From IMG/VR virus record IMGVR_UViG_3300020174_000086, positions 1-22,308 of that record: a DNA stretch of 22,308 nt, one strand, 5' to 3'. Positions 16,832 through 22,308 of this stretch are shown piece by piece. Every line of letters starts with the position of its first letter. Within the stretch, counting starts at the first letter, position 1. The notes under the pieces are model-generated. The model did no database searches. It saw nothing but the letters and a program-made list of their open reading frames with translations, and had not been told where the DNA came from. Source of the DNA: a virus. The translations under genes and the position numbers were made by a program.

Positions 16832-18037
16832 ATGGCAATAATTCAAGACCCAAATATAACCGCTCAATTACAGGCATTGGCGGAATCAGGAACAATCGAA
16901 AGTAATGATGTAATAGCCCTTTTGAATTCAGCATTACCAGGCGGACAGCAAATCTCCCTTACAACAGGTGTATCATCTGGTGTATATAAGAGATTTGGTG
17001 AGTTCGATAAAGTAAATGCAAAGGTAGAAGTAGTAACTACTGGTTTATGGACTGGAGATACTGGTTCATTAACTAATGTACATACTTCATCAACTCAAGT
17101 TGCAGCTAATAGTGGTGATTACTATTACAATGCATATAACGCTAACCCAGCAACCGATTCTTCTGCGGAAGTTCAATTCGCTGTAGCATATGGGCATGTA
17201 AATGGAAGTGGTTCGGTATCATTACAAAATTCAGATGATTCACTACTTGCTTCAAAAGCAACTTACGCTCAGTATAAATCGGTTCTTTTAGACCCAACTG
17301 ATACTAAATTCTCATTTGAAAATGGTGCAGGAACTGCTGTTGATTCAAATGATATTTATGTAATCAATGTAAATAGAGCTAGATATAGGGAGAAAATGGA
17401 TGCAGGAAACTGGTCATTGAATCTTTCTGGTTCTAATGGTTTATTTACATTTATTGATGATAGTGGTAAGAAATTCGGTGATACATTAGGTAAAGCTGGT
17501 AGAGTATTTAAAGTAGTAAGTGGTTCACTTAACTTAGGTACGGAAAATGCAGCAACTGTTAACACTACAACTTCTTCTGGTGATGTGGGATTTGGATTAT
17601 TTTATCCTGATAGAGGAATAGTAGTTCTTTCACCAGCAGCATTAGAAGATACTGTTGGTAATGTTGGAGTAAATGGTTCGGAAGTAACTTTAGCTGGTTC
17701 ATTATCTGTGGCAGCTGAGCAAGAAAATCACAAAAGATTATTTAACTCTATTAAATTGGGTGGTGATTTCCAAGCTCGTAGAACTGAAAATGTATCTACA
17801 AGACACTTCTTCGTAAGAGCAACCAATAGAGAATTTAACTATTCAAACAACCCAACCTATGTAAATACAAATGGTACTTTCGCTGAAACTTCATTCGAAA
17901 CTGACCCAAGAACTTACATTACAACAGTTGGACTTTTAAACGATTCAAACGAATTAATCGCAGTAGCTAAAACATCTCAACCAATTGAAAAATCATTTGA
18001 TAAAGAAGTATTAATTAAAGTTAAACTTTCATTCTAA
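16832..18037 (+). CDS. Probable virion structural protein, 401 residues, sharing a C-terminal module with the next gene
   Basis: ATG at 16832 is preceded by AAAAGGAAAT at a ribosome-binding distance. The protein is Ser/Thr/Asn/Gly-rich and mostly beta-structured, as in exposed virion proteins. Residues about 250-401 share a module with the 312-residue protein at 18124: LFYPDRGIVVL, then REFNYSNNPTY, then YITTVGLLNDSNELIAVAK and SQPI. The C-terminal ITT(V/I)GL...VAVAK...QPI pattern is, as far as I recall, common in structural proteins of environmental T4-like phages. The gene is the last before a strong terminator, cotranscribed with the 209-residue protein. It could be a tail, head-decoration or fibre component; the sequence does not decide. 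Confidence 0.7.
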   Translation: MAIIQDPNITAQLQALAESGTIESNDVIALLNSALPGGQQISLTTGVSSGVYKRFGEFDKVNAKVEVVTTGLWTGDTGSLTNVHTSSTQVAANSGDYYYNAYNANPATDSSAEVQFAVAYGHVNGSGSVSLQNSDDSLLASKATYAQYKSVLLDPTDTKFSFENGAGTAVDSNDIYVINVNRARYREKMDAGNWSLNLSGSNGLFTFIDDSGKKFGDTLGKAGRVFKVVSGSLNLGTENAATVNTTTSSGDVGFGLFYPDRGIVVLSPAALEDTVGNVGVNGSEVTLAGSLSVAAEQENHKRLFNSIKLGGDFQARRTENVSTRHFFVRATNREFNYSNNPTYVNTNGTFAETSFETDPRTYITTVGLLNDSNELIAVAKTSQPIEKSFDKEVLIKVKLSF

Positions 18038-18066
18038 TTAAATTGATTAAATTATAAACTTAGAAG

Positions 18067-18096
18067 AACCCCACCAAAAGTGGGGTTTTTCGTTTT
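18067..18096 (+). terminator. Rho-independent terminator
   Basis: A perfect 8-bp stem AACCCCAC/GTGGGGTT (18067-18074 with 18080-18087) encloses the 5-nt loop CAAAA and runs into TTTCGTTTT. It sits 29 nt after the stop of the 401-residue protein gene and just before the next promoter-like element. It is the clearest terminator in the window. Confidence 0.9.
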
Positions 18097-18099
18097 ATG

Positions 18100-18108
18100 A
18101 TATTTATA
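18100..18108 (+). promoter_or_regulatory. Putative phage late promoter element (copy 5)
   Basis: Exact ATATTTATA within TGATATTTATAGA, directly after the terminator and 15 nt before the ATG at 18124. A terminator followed immediately by this element is the best positional argument that the motif restarts transcription. Confidence 0.65.
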
Positions 18109-18123
18109 GAAAAGTATTTTTAG

Positions 18124-19062
18124 ATGTTAAAAGAGATTCCAAAATCGGATATTGTAGTCAGACCTTTCAAAGTTTACAAAGAGTGGGCTTTGGATGAGAC
18201 TGATATTACCCCATTGTATGGTACTCTGCAAACTGATTTATATGATGCTAATACTGATGATACAAACTCTAATGGTATTTCTAAAAGAACTTTGTATGAT
18301 TCCATTAAAGCACAATTCTATTTAAATCCAGCAACAGCATCTATTGTAACTGAAGTTGGTAGGAGAGAATCATATGCATCTACAAATGAAAGAGTAATTG
18401 GTGATACTATTGGTGTAATATCGATTCCACAAGAATATTATGGTGAAGGTGTTAAAGTTGGTTCACTAACATTAGAATATGGTTCAATAACAGCAACCGA
18501 TGATGGTAATTCTAACCTAATTGATTCAGCATCAAATATTAAGGGAAATTTATTTTACGATAGGGGGTTAATTGTTTTAACCGATAATGTAACCGATGGT
18601 TCTACCTTAACTAACTTTGATATTTCATATCGTTCAACAATGACAATCTATGAAAATGAAATATTCTTATCGGTAAACGAAAACGAATTTAACGTATCTC
18701 AAAATCCTACTGCAGTATATGAGGTTGGTGCAACTAAACGAAATGTAACTGTAACAAAACCAAAAAGTAGACTTATAGATGGTGAAACTGCTGTTAAAAG
18801 CTTTTATCAACCTGGAGCAAAATATGTTAGAAATTCAAATTATCCATACATTTCAAATGTGGATGGGGTATCAAAGGGTAGTTTTGATGATTATATCGTA
18901 AGTGGTTCTACTGATGAAACTGGTTCTTATTTAGCACCATTTATTACAACAATTGGTTTATATGATAATGAGTTGAATATGGTTGCTGTGGCTAAATTAC
19001 CACAACCAATTAAATCGCTACCAGATTATCCAGTAAACTTCATTATTCGTTTCGATACATAA
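18124..19062 (+). CDS. Probable virion structural protein, 312 residues, paralogous module to upstream gene
   Basis: The N-terminal ~110 residues are specific to this protein (SDIVVRPFKVYKEWALDETD and onward). From about residue 140 it parallels the 401-residue protein. GNLFYDRGLIVLTDNV matches LFYPDRGIVVL, NEFNVSQNPTAVY matches REFNYSNNPTY, and FITTIGLYDNELNMVAVAKL plus QPI matches the same C-terminal block. The two are therefore likely paralogues or share an exchangeable module. The inserted stretch between the second and third blocks is longer here. The gene has its own promoter-like element after the terminator and stands apart from the upstream unit, so its dosage may be set separately. 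A virion role is inferred from family resemblance and position. Confidence 0.7.
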   Translation: MLKEIPKSDIVVRPFKVYKEWALDETDITPLYGTLQTDLYDANTDDTNSNGISKRTLYDSIKAQFYLNPATASIVTEVGRRESYASTNERVIGDTIGVISIPQEYYGEGVKVGSLTLEYGSITATDDGNSNLIDSASNIKGNLFYDRGLIVLTDNVTDGSTLTNFDISYRSTMTIYENEIFLSVNENEFNVSQNPTAVYEVGATKRNVTVTKPKSRLIDGETAVKSFYQPGAKYVRNSNYPYISNVDGVSKGSFDDYIVSGSTDETGSYLAPFITTIGLYDNELNMVAVAKLPQPIKSLPDYPVNFIIRFDT

Positions 19063-19066
19063 TGTT

Positions 19067-19075
19067 ATATTTATA
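19067..19075 (+). promoter_or_regulatory. Putative phage late promoter element (copy 6)
   Basis: Exact ATATTTATA within TTATATTTATAATATA, 20 nt before the ATG at 19096. The sequence AAAGGAAAG lies between element and start and could act as a ribosome-binding site. Confidence 0.6.
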
Positions 19076-19095
19076 ATATATAAAGGAAAGAAATT

Positions 19096-19302
19096 ATGAC
19101 TTTAGAAGAAAGATTAGAAAAAAACCCACCAGCAACATCAAAAGCAAACACCAAAGGTGGTGATAAAACTTTAATTGAAGCCGATGGTGGTTTAGATTTA
19201 TCTAAAGATGAAAAAGCTATCGAAAAAGCCGGTGGTAGAAAGTTAGGACAAGGTGGTGGTGGATATGCTCCATCCAAACCCTACTCCGATACACTTAAAT
19301 AA
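19096..19302 (+). CDS. Small hydrophilic hypothetical protein, 68 residues
   Basis: A short protein without a recognised family. The N-terminus is charged (MTLEERLEKNPPATSKANTK), the middle acidic (IEADGGLDLSKDEKAIEKAG), and the end glycine-rich and polar (LGQGGGGYAPSKPYSDTLK). It lacks a hydrophobic core and is probably disordered. It is preceded by an AAAGGAAAG ribosome-binding-like sequence and a late-type element, and followed after 6 nt by the GIY-YIG gene. The regulatory signals support a real, late-expressed gene, perhaps an assembly or internal virion peptide. Confidence 0.65.
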   Translation: MTLEERLEKNPPATSKANTKGGDKTLIEADGGLDLSKDEKAIEKAGGRKLGQGGGGYAPSKPYSDTLK

Positions 19303-19308
19303 GAATTT

Positions 19309-19722
19309 ATGATTCAATGGTTATGGGAGGGAAACCACATCAAAGATGCGGAAGTTCCCGAAAGCGCAGTAGGATTCATCTACATGATTGAACACATCCC
19401 TACTGGAAAATACTACATAGGTAAGAAAAACCTAAAGGCAAAACGAACACTTCCCCCACTAAAAGGAAAAAAGAGGAAACGAAAGGTCATTAAAGAATCT
19501 GACTGGAGAAAATATATGTCCTCTAATCAATGGATTAAAGAAGAAGTATCTAATGGTGGTGAAGAAAACTTCAAAAAGAAAATCCTTCAGTTCTGCTATT
19601 CAGCAAAATCACTCACTTATTACGAACTCTATTGGCAATTCAAATATAATGTATTGGCCGATGAAAACTCACTCAACGATAATCTTTTAGGAAAGTTTTT
19701 TAGAAAAGATTTGGAAATCTAA
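19309..19722 (+). CDS. GIY-YIG domain protein (Seg-like putative endonuclease)
   Basis: This 137-residue protein carries the GIY-YIG fold signature. GFIY (22-25) and YYIG (35-38) are followed by a basic helix region (KKNLKAKR and KGKKRKRKVIKESDW), and a glutamate in LTYYELYW (E106) is a candidate for the metal-binding Glu. The family cuts DNA with a single metal ion; phage members include T4 Seg homing enzymes and stand-alone nucleases. It lacks a visible separate DNA-binding module beyond the basic patch, so it is a minimal form. It lies 6 nt after the 68-residue gene and is the last gene of the late block. A homing role is not shown; repair, host-DNA attack or packaging-linked cleavage are alternatives. 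Confidence 0.8.
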   Translation: MIQWLWEGNHIKDAEVPESAVGFIYMIEHIPTGKYYIGKKNLKAKRTLPPLKGKKRKRKVIKESDWRKYMSSNQWIKEEVSNGGEENFKKKILQFCYSAKSLTYYELYWQFKYNVLADENSLNDNLLGKFFRKDLEI

Positions 19723-19741
19723 AATATTTTTTGTATATTTG
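19710..19741 (+). promoter_or_regulatory. Bacteroidota-type housekeeping promoter (-33/-7)
   Basis: TTTG at 19710-19713 and TATATTTG at 19734-19741 are separated by 20 nt, matching the known Bacteroidota consensus TTTG-N(17-23)-TAnnTTTG. The upstream box lies in the 3' end of the GIY-YIG gene. Transcription should start near 19747, which argues for the downstream ATG at 19777 as the start of the next gene. Confidence 0.75.
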
Positions 19742-19776
19742 AGTGTTAATTGTATATATACACAAAAAATAATATT

Positions 19777-19980
19777 ATGACTTTAAACCAAGTAGCAAAA
19801 AAACATGGTATCAATCCAAATTCTTTAAACGCAAAAGATGATGGATTAAAAATAGCAGTAAAATCTATTCAACAATTAGTTCCTATGCTTGAAAAAAGAA
19901 AAGTAGATGAACAAACTATCAATGATATAAAAAAATTAGGACAATTTCTATATGATGTATCCGATTCAACCATCGGATAA
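19777..19980 (+). CDS. Small hypothetical protein, 67 residues, first gene of the replication block
   Basis: I chose ATG at 19777 over the in-frame ATG at 19750. The Bacteroidota promoter just upstream would start transcription at about 19747, leaving almost no leader for 19750, and the extra residues (MYIYTKNNI) are spurious-looking AT-rich sequence. The 67-residue product is helical. A short start resembling a helix-turn-helix (LNQVAKKHGINPNSLN) is followed by two amphipathic helices (IAVKSIQQLVPMLEKR and TINDIKKLGQFLYDV). It could be a small DNA-binding or replication accessory protein, but no family is recognised. It has its own promoter and is followed immediately by the promoter of the primase gene. 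Confidence 0.6.
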   Translation: MTLNQVAKKHGINPNSLNAKDDGLKIAVKSIQQLVPMLEKRKVDEQTINDIKKLGQFLYDVSDSTIG

Positions 19981-20012
19981 TTTGGATAATTAAAAAATTT
20001 TTCGTATATTTG
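19981..20012 (+). promoter_or_regulatory. Bacteroidota-type housekeeping promoter of the primase operon
   Basis: TTTG at 19981-19984 and TATATTTG at 20005-20012, again exactly 20 nt apart, lie between the stop of the 67-residue gene and the primase ATG at 20028. The leader is short and AT-rich with no Shine-Dalgarno, as is usual in Bacteroidota. Confidence 0.8.
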
Positions 20013-20027
20013 TTGAAAATATAATTT

Positions 20028-20966
20028 ATGCTCTCCGCAAGAAATAAATTAGTTGTTGTAAACATATTGGATTCTGCTTTAGGTGTTGGTACATCTATGA
20101 AGGGAAGTGAACAAGCACATCATTGTCCTTTCTGCCATCACCATAAGAAGAAACTCCAAGTAAATTTAGAATCTCAATATTGGCATTGTTGGGTATGTGA
20201 TTCAAAGGGTAGAAGTATCCAATCACTACTCAATCGTTTGAATGTTGATAGAAGTGATATAGCTAAGATTATTTCAATCTATGGTGAGTACAAACCAACA
20301 AACAATCAGAAGGAAGTTGAGAAGGTAGTACTTAAACTACCTAAAGAATTTAAATCACTTTATCAGAAACCAAAATCAATCAATCCAATTTATAACCAAG
20401 CCATTGGATACCTTAAACGAAGAGGTATTACTATGGATGAGGTGTTGAAGTACAACATTGGTTATTGTGAAGATGGGTTGTATGGTGGTAGAGTGATTAT
20501 TCCATCTTATAATGAAGATGGTGAATTAAACTATTTCATAGCTCGTTCTTTTTACGAAGATGAAAAGATGAAGTATAAGAATCCACCTGTTAGTAGAGAT
20601 GTGATTGTATTTGATAATCAAATCAATTGGGAAGAACCCATCACATTAGTGGAAGGTGTATTTGATTCATTCTCAGTAAAACGAAATGTAATTCCTATCT
20701 TAGGGAAATTTATACCCAGAACTCTAAAAGCAAAAATCAAAGAGAAGGGTGTGAGTGAAATCAATATCTTATTAGATTCGGATGCGGTAGATGATTCTAC
20801 AAAACATGCAAACTACTTTATTGGAAATGGTATAAAGGTAAAGAATATTATACCTGAAGGTGGTGATGCTGGTGAAATCGGATTTGATAAGATAAATGAA
20901 TTATTAAAAGAAACCAAAGAAACTGGTTGGGATGATTTAATCCTCACTAAACTAAACAATTTATGA
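20028..20966 (+). CDS. 61: DNA primase, T4 gp61-like (zinc ribbon plus Toprim)
   Basis: This 312-residue protein synthesises RNA primers for lagging-strand replication. The N-terminal zinc ribbon is clear: HHCPFCHHHKKKL with C33 and C36, then WHCWVC with C54 and C57. The catalytic core includes RRGITMDEVLKYNIGY and GGRVIIPSYNEDGELNYFIA. The Toprim metal-binding residues follow as LVEGVFDSF (E209) and LLDSDAVDD (D250, D252). Length is near T4 gp61 (342), and the protein lacks the C-terminal helicase-binding domain of bacterial DnaG, as expected for the phage type that works with a separate gp41-like helicase. It has its own Bacteroidota promoter. Its TGA overlaps the start of the next gene (ATGA), coupling primase to the recombination nuclease. 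Confidence 0.9.
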   Translation: MLSARNKLVVVNILDSALGVGTSMKGSEQAHHCPFCHHHKKKLQVNLESQYWHCWVCDSKGRSIQSLLNRLNVDRSDIAKIISIYGEYKPTNNQKEVEKVVLKLPKEFKSLYQKPKSINPIYNQAIGYLKRRGITMDEVLKYNIGYCEDGLYGGRVIIPSYNEDGELNYFIARSFYEDEKMKYKNPPVSRDVIVFDNQINWEEPITLVEGVFDSFSVKRNVIPILGKFIPRTLKAKIKEKGVSEINILLDSDAVDDSTKHANYFIGNGIKVKNIIPEGGDAGEIGFDKINELLKETKETGWDDLILTKLNNL

Positions 20967-22308
20967 AGGTAGAAAAGATTTACCACTTAGCGGATTTACA
21001 TATCCGAAATTTGAAAAGACATAAGGAGTATAGAGAAGTATTCCAAAAGTTTTTGGATAATGTAGATAGAGATAACATTGAAAACTCTATCATCTACTTA
21101 GCTGGTGATATTGCACATGCTAAAACTGAAATGAGTCCCGAATTGGTAAGGGAAATCAGTTGGTTCTTAACCGAATGTGCAAATAGAAAACACACATTCC
21201 TAATTACTGGGAATCACGATTGTAACTTAAATAATAATTATCGATTGGATGTTCTTACACCAATCGTTGAAAATTTAGAAAATGAAAGAATTCACTATCT
21301 TAGAGATACTGGGAGCTACAACTTCGGTAATATTACTTTTGTGGTATATTCTATACTTGATAAGCAAGAGAATTGGCCAAAGGCGGAATTGGTAAAGGGT
21401 GATAATAAAATATGTTTATTCCACGGACCTGTTAATTTAGCACAAACTGATATTGGATACACTGTATCATCAAACCACTTCACAACGGATATGTTTGAAG
21501 GATTTGATATGGTGATGTTAGGTGATATCCACAAAAGACAAACATTAGGAACACCAACCATTGCATATGCTGGTTCTATGATTCAACAAAATCACGGAGA
21601 ATCTTTAGATAAACATGGTTACTTATTATGGGATGTTGAAAGTAGAACCTTTGAGGAATTTGATATTCCAAACGATTACGGATTCTACACTTTGGATATT
21701 GAAGATGGTGTAGTTCCTAATGTAACTGATATGCCCGCTAAACCTAGATTGAGAGTTCGTATTTCAAATACAGACCCAACTCAGATTAAGAAGGCATTAA
21801 CTCAGATTAAAAAGAAATATAAAGTAGAAGAATTCACTGTTACGAGAATGGATACTATTTCTCGTCAAAAGACAGGAAACTCAAACAACCAATTAGCAAT
21901 TGGAAATGTGAGAGATGTAGAATTCCAAAACGAACTAATCAAAGATTATTTAGAAAGGCAGTTCCTTGCTGATAACGAAACTATTGATAAGATTCAGAAA
22001 ATCAATAGAGAGATGAACACAAAGTTGGTAGACGATGATGTTGTTCCAAACATCCAATGGATACCAAAGCAATTTGAATTTTCTAATATGTTCTCTTATG
22101 GTGAGAACAATAAGATTCGATTTGATAACGCTAAAGGAATGGTGGGAGTATTCGCACCAAACGCTAGTGGTAAATCATCTTTATTTGATGCTATCTCATT
22201 TTGTATTTTTGACAAGACAAGTAGAACCTACTTAGCAAAGAACATAATGAACAATAGAAAATCAAACTTCTATTGTAAACTACATTTTCAGATTGATGGA
22301 GTAGATTA
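20963..22308 (+). CDS. 47-46: Mre11-like nuclease fused to Rad50-like ATPase (gp47-gp46 fusion), 3' end outside window
   Basis: One frame runs without a stop from ATG at 20963 to the window end, at least 448 codons. Residues 1 to about 235 are an Mre11/SbcD/gp47 calcineurin-like nuclease: ADLH (D11, H13), AGD (D49), GNHD (83-86), FHGPV (H154) and LGDIHKRQ (187-193). The last motif has Asp where most Mre11 proteins have the first His of GHxH. A capping-type region follows (to about 350). Then comes the start of a Rad50/SbcC/gp46 ATPase head, with FSNMFSYGENNKIRFDN preceding a Walker A loop APNASGKSS (398-406) and LFDAISFCIFDK. In T4 these are separate genes (47, 339 residues; 46, 560 residues) whose products process DNA ends for recombination-dependent replication. 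The start overlaps the primase stop. Confidence 0.88.
   Translation, partial: MKVEKIYHLADLHIRNLKRHKEYREVFQKFLDNVDRDNIENSIIYLAGDIAHAKTEMSPELVREISWFLTECANRKHTFLITGNHDCNLNNNYRLDVLTPIVENLENERIHYLRDTGSYNFGNITFVVYSILDKQENWPKAELVKGDNKICLFHGPVNLAQTDIGYTVSSNHFTTDMFEGFDMVMLGDIHKRQTLGTPTIAYAGSMIQQNHGESLDKHGYLLWDVESRTFEEFDIPNDYGFYTLDIEDGVVPNVTDMPAKPRLRVRISNTDPTQIKKALTQIKKKYKVEEFTVTRMDTISRQKTGNSNNQLAIGNVRDVEFQNELIKDYLERQFLADNETIDKIQKINREMNTKLVDDDVVPNIQWIPKQFEFSNMFSYGENNKIRFDNAKGMVGVFAPNASGKSSLFDAISFCIFDKTSRTYLAKNIMNNRKSNFYCKLHFQIDGVD

Noticed and set aside
17352-17360. ATATTTAT match inside the 401-residue protein gene as a promoter
   Set aside because: It encodes Asp-Ile-Tyr within a conserved coding region, and no gene starts nearby. 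I treat it as chance.
1332-19075. Reading the ATATTTATA elements as T4-type TATAAATA late promoters on the reverse strand
   Set aside because: No genes lie on the reverse strand in front of them, and all copies sit just upstream of + strand starts.
19309-19722. GIY-YIG gene as proof of an intron or homing element
   Set aside because: Neither flank shows an interrupted gene or an intron-like structure.
19750-19776. Upstream ATG for the small gene before the primase
   Set aside because: It would coincide with the predicted transcription start of the promoter at 19710-19741, and the added residues look non-coding. The ATG at 19777 is a better start.
22035-22235. Separate 66-codon frame near the right edge
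   Set aside because: It is out of frame with the Walker A-bearing nuclease-ATPase frame, which runs through the same bases with clear motifs.
1-22308. tRNA genes, CRISPR array, integrase/att sites, toxin-antitoxin or defence island
   Set aside because: No cloverleaf-like segments, direct repeat arrays, recombinase motifs or paired small genes of those types were visible on reading both strands.

Overview
The window looks like the genome of a T4-like (contractile-tail) phage infecting a Bacteroidota host, possibly marine or freshwater. Three observations support this. First, recognisable T4-type baseplate genes (a gp5-like spike, gp25 and gp6) sit in a long one-strand block, followed by a gp61-like primase and a gp47/gp46-like recombination nuclease. 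Second, the DNA is very AT-rich, with TAA-dominated, tightly packed or overlapping genes. Third, the two leaders before the replication genes carry the Bacteroidota housekeeping promoter pattern TTTG-N20-TATATTTG. All genes read on the + strand. I saw no tRNA, rRNA, CRISPR array, transposase or integrase.

Layout. Positions 1-1332 hold the end of a response-regulator-receiver-like gene, a coiled-coil/membrane protein and an unknown protein. Positions 1361-4284 hold a 44-residue basic peptide, a small coiled-coil protein, the baseplate spike (gp5-like, no lysozyme domain), a Pro/Lys-rich peptide and an unknown proline-rich protein. Positions 4338-16133 form one 11.8-kb apparent transcription unit: an unknown protein, gp25, gp6, a DNRLRE-like beta-sandwich protein, three probable tail/baseplate proteins, and a 1372-residue baseplate-wedge-like protein with an inserted LamG-like domain and five tandem 19-residue repeats. 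Positions 16189-19062 encode three probable virion proteins, two of which share a C-terminal module; a rho-independent terminator lies between those two. Positions 19096-19722 hold a small unknown protein and a GIY-YIG protein. From 19710 onward, host-type promoters lead into a small unknown protein, the primase and a large open-ended gene encoding an Mre11-like nuclease joined in frame to a Rad50-like ATPase.

Regulation. A conserved ATATTTATA element lies 15-28 nt before the first gene of six apparent transcription units in the structural half and is absent from the replication half. The two halves therefore seem to use different promoters: a phage-specific late element for virion genes and the host sigma factor for DNA-metabolism genes. 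The Mre11-Rad50 fusion and the late-promoter motif are the two most noteworthy points. I did not find a clear defence island or other wholly new system. Several virion proteins remain functionally unassigned.
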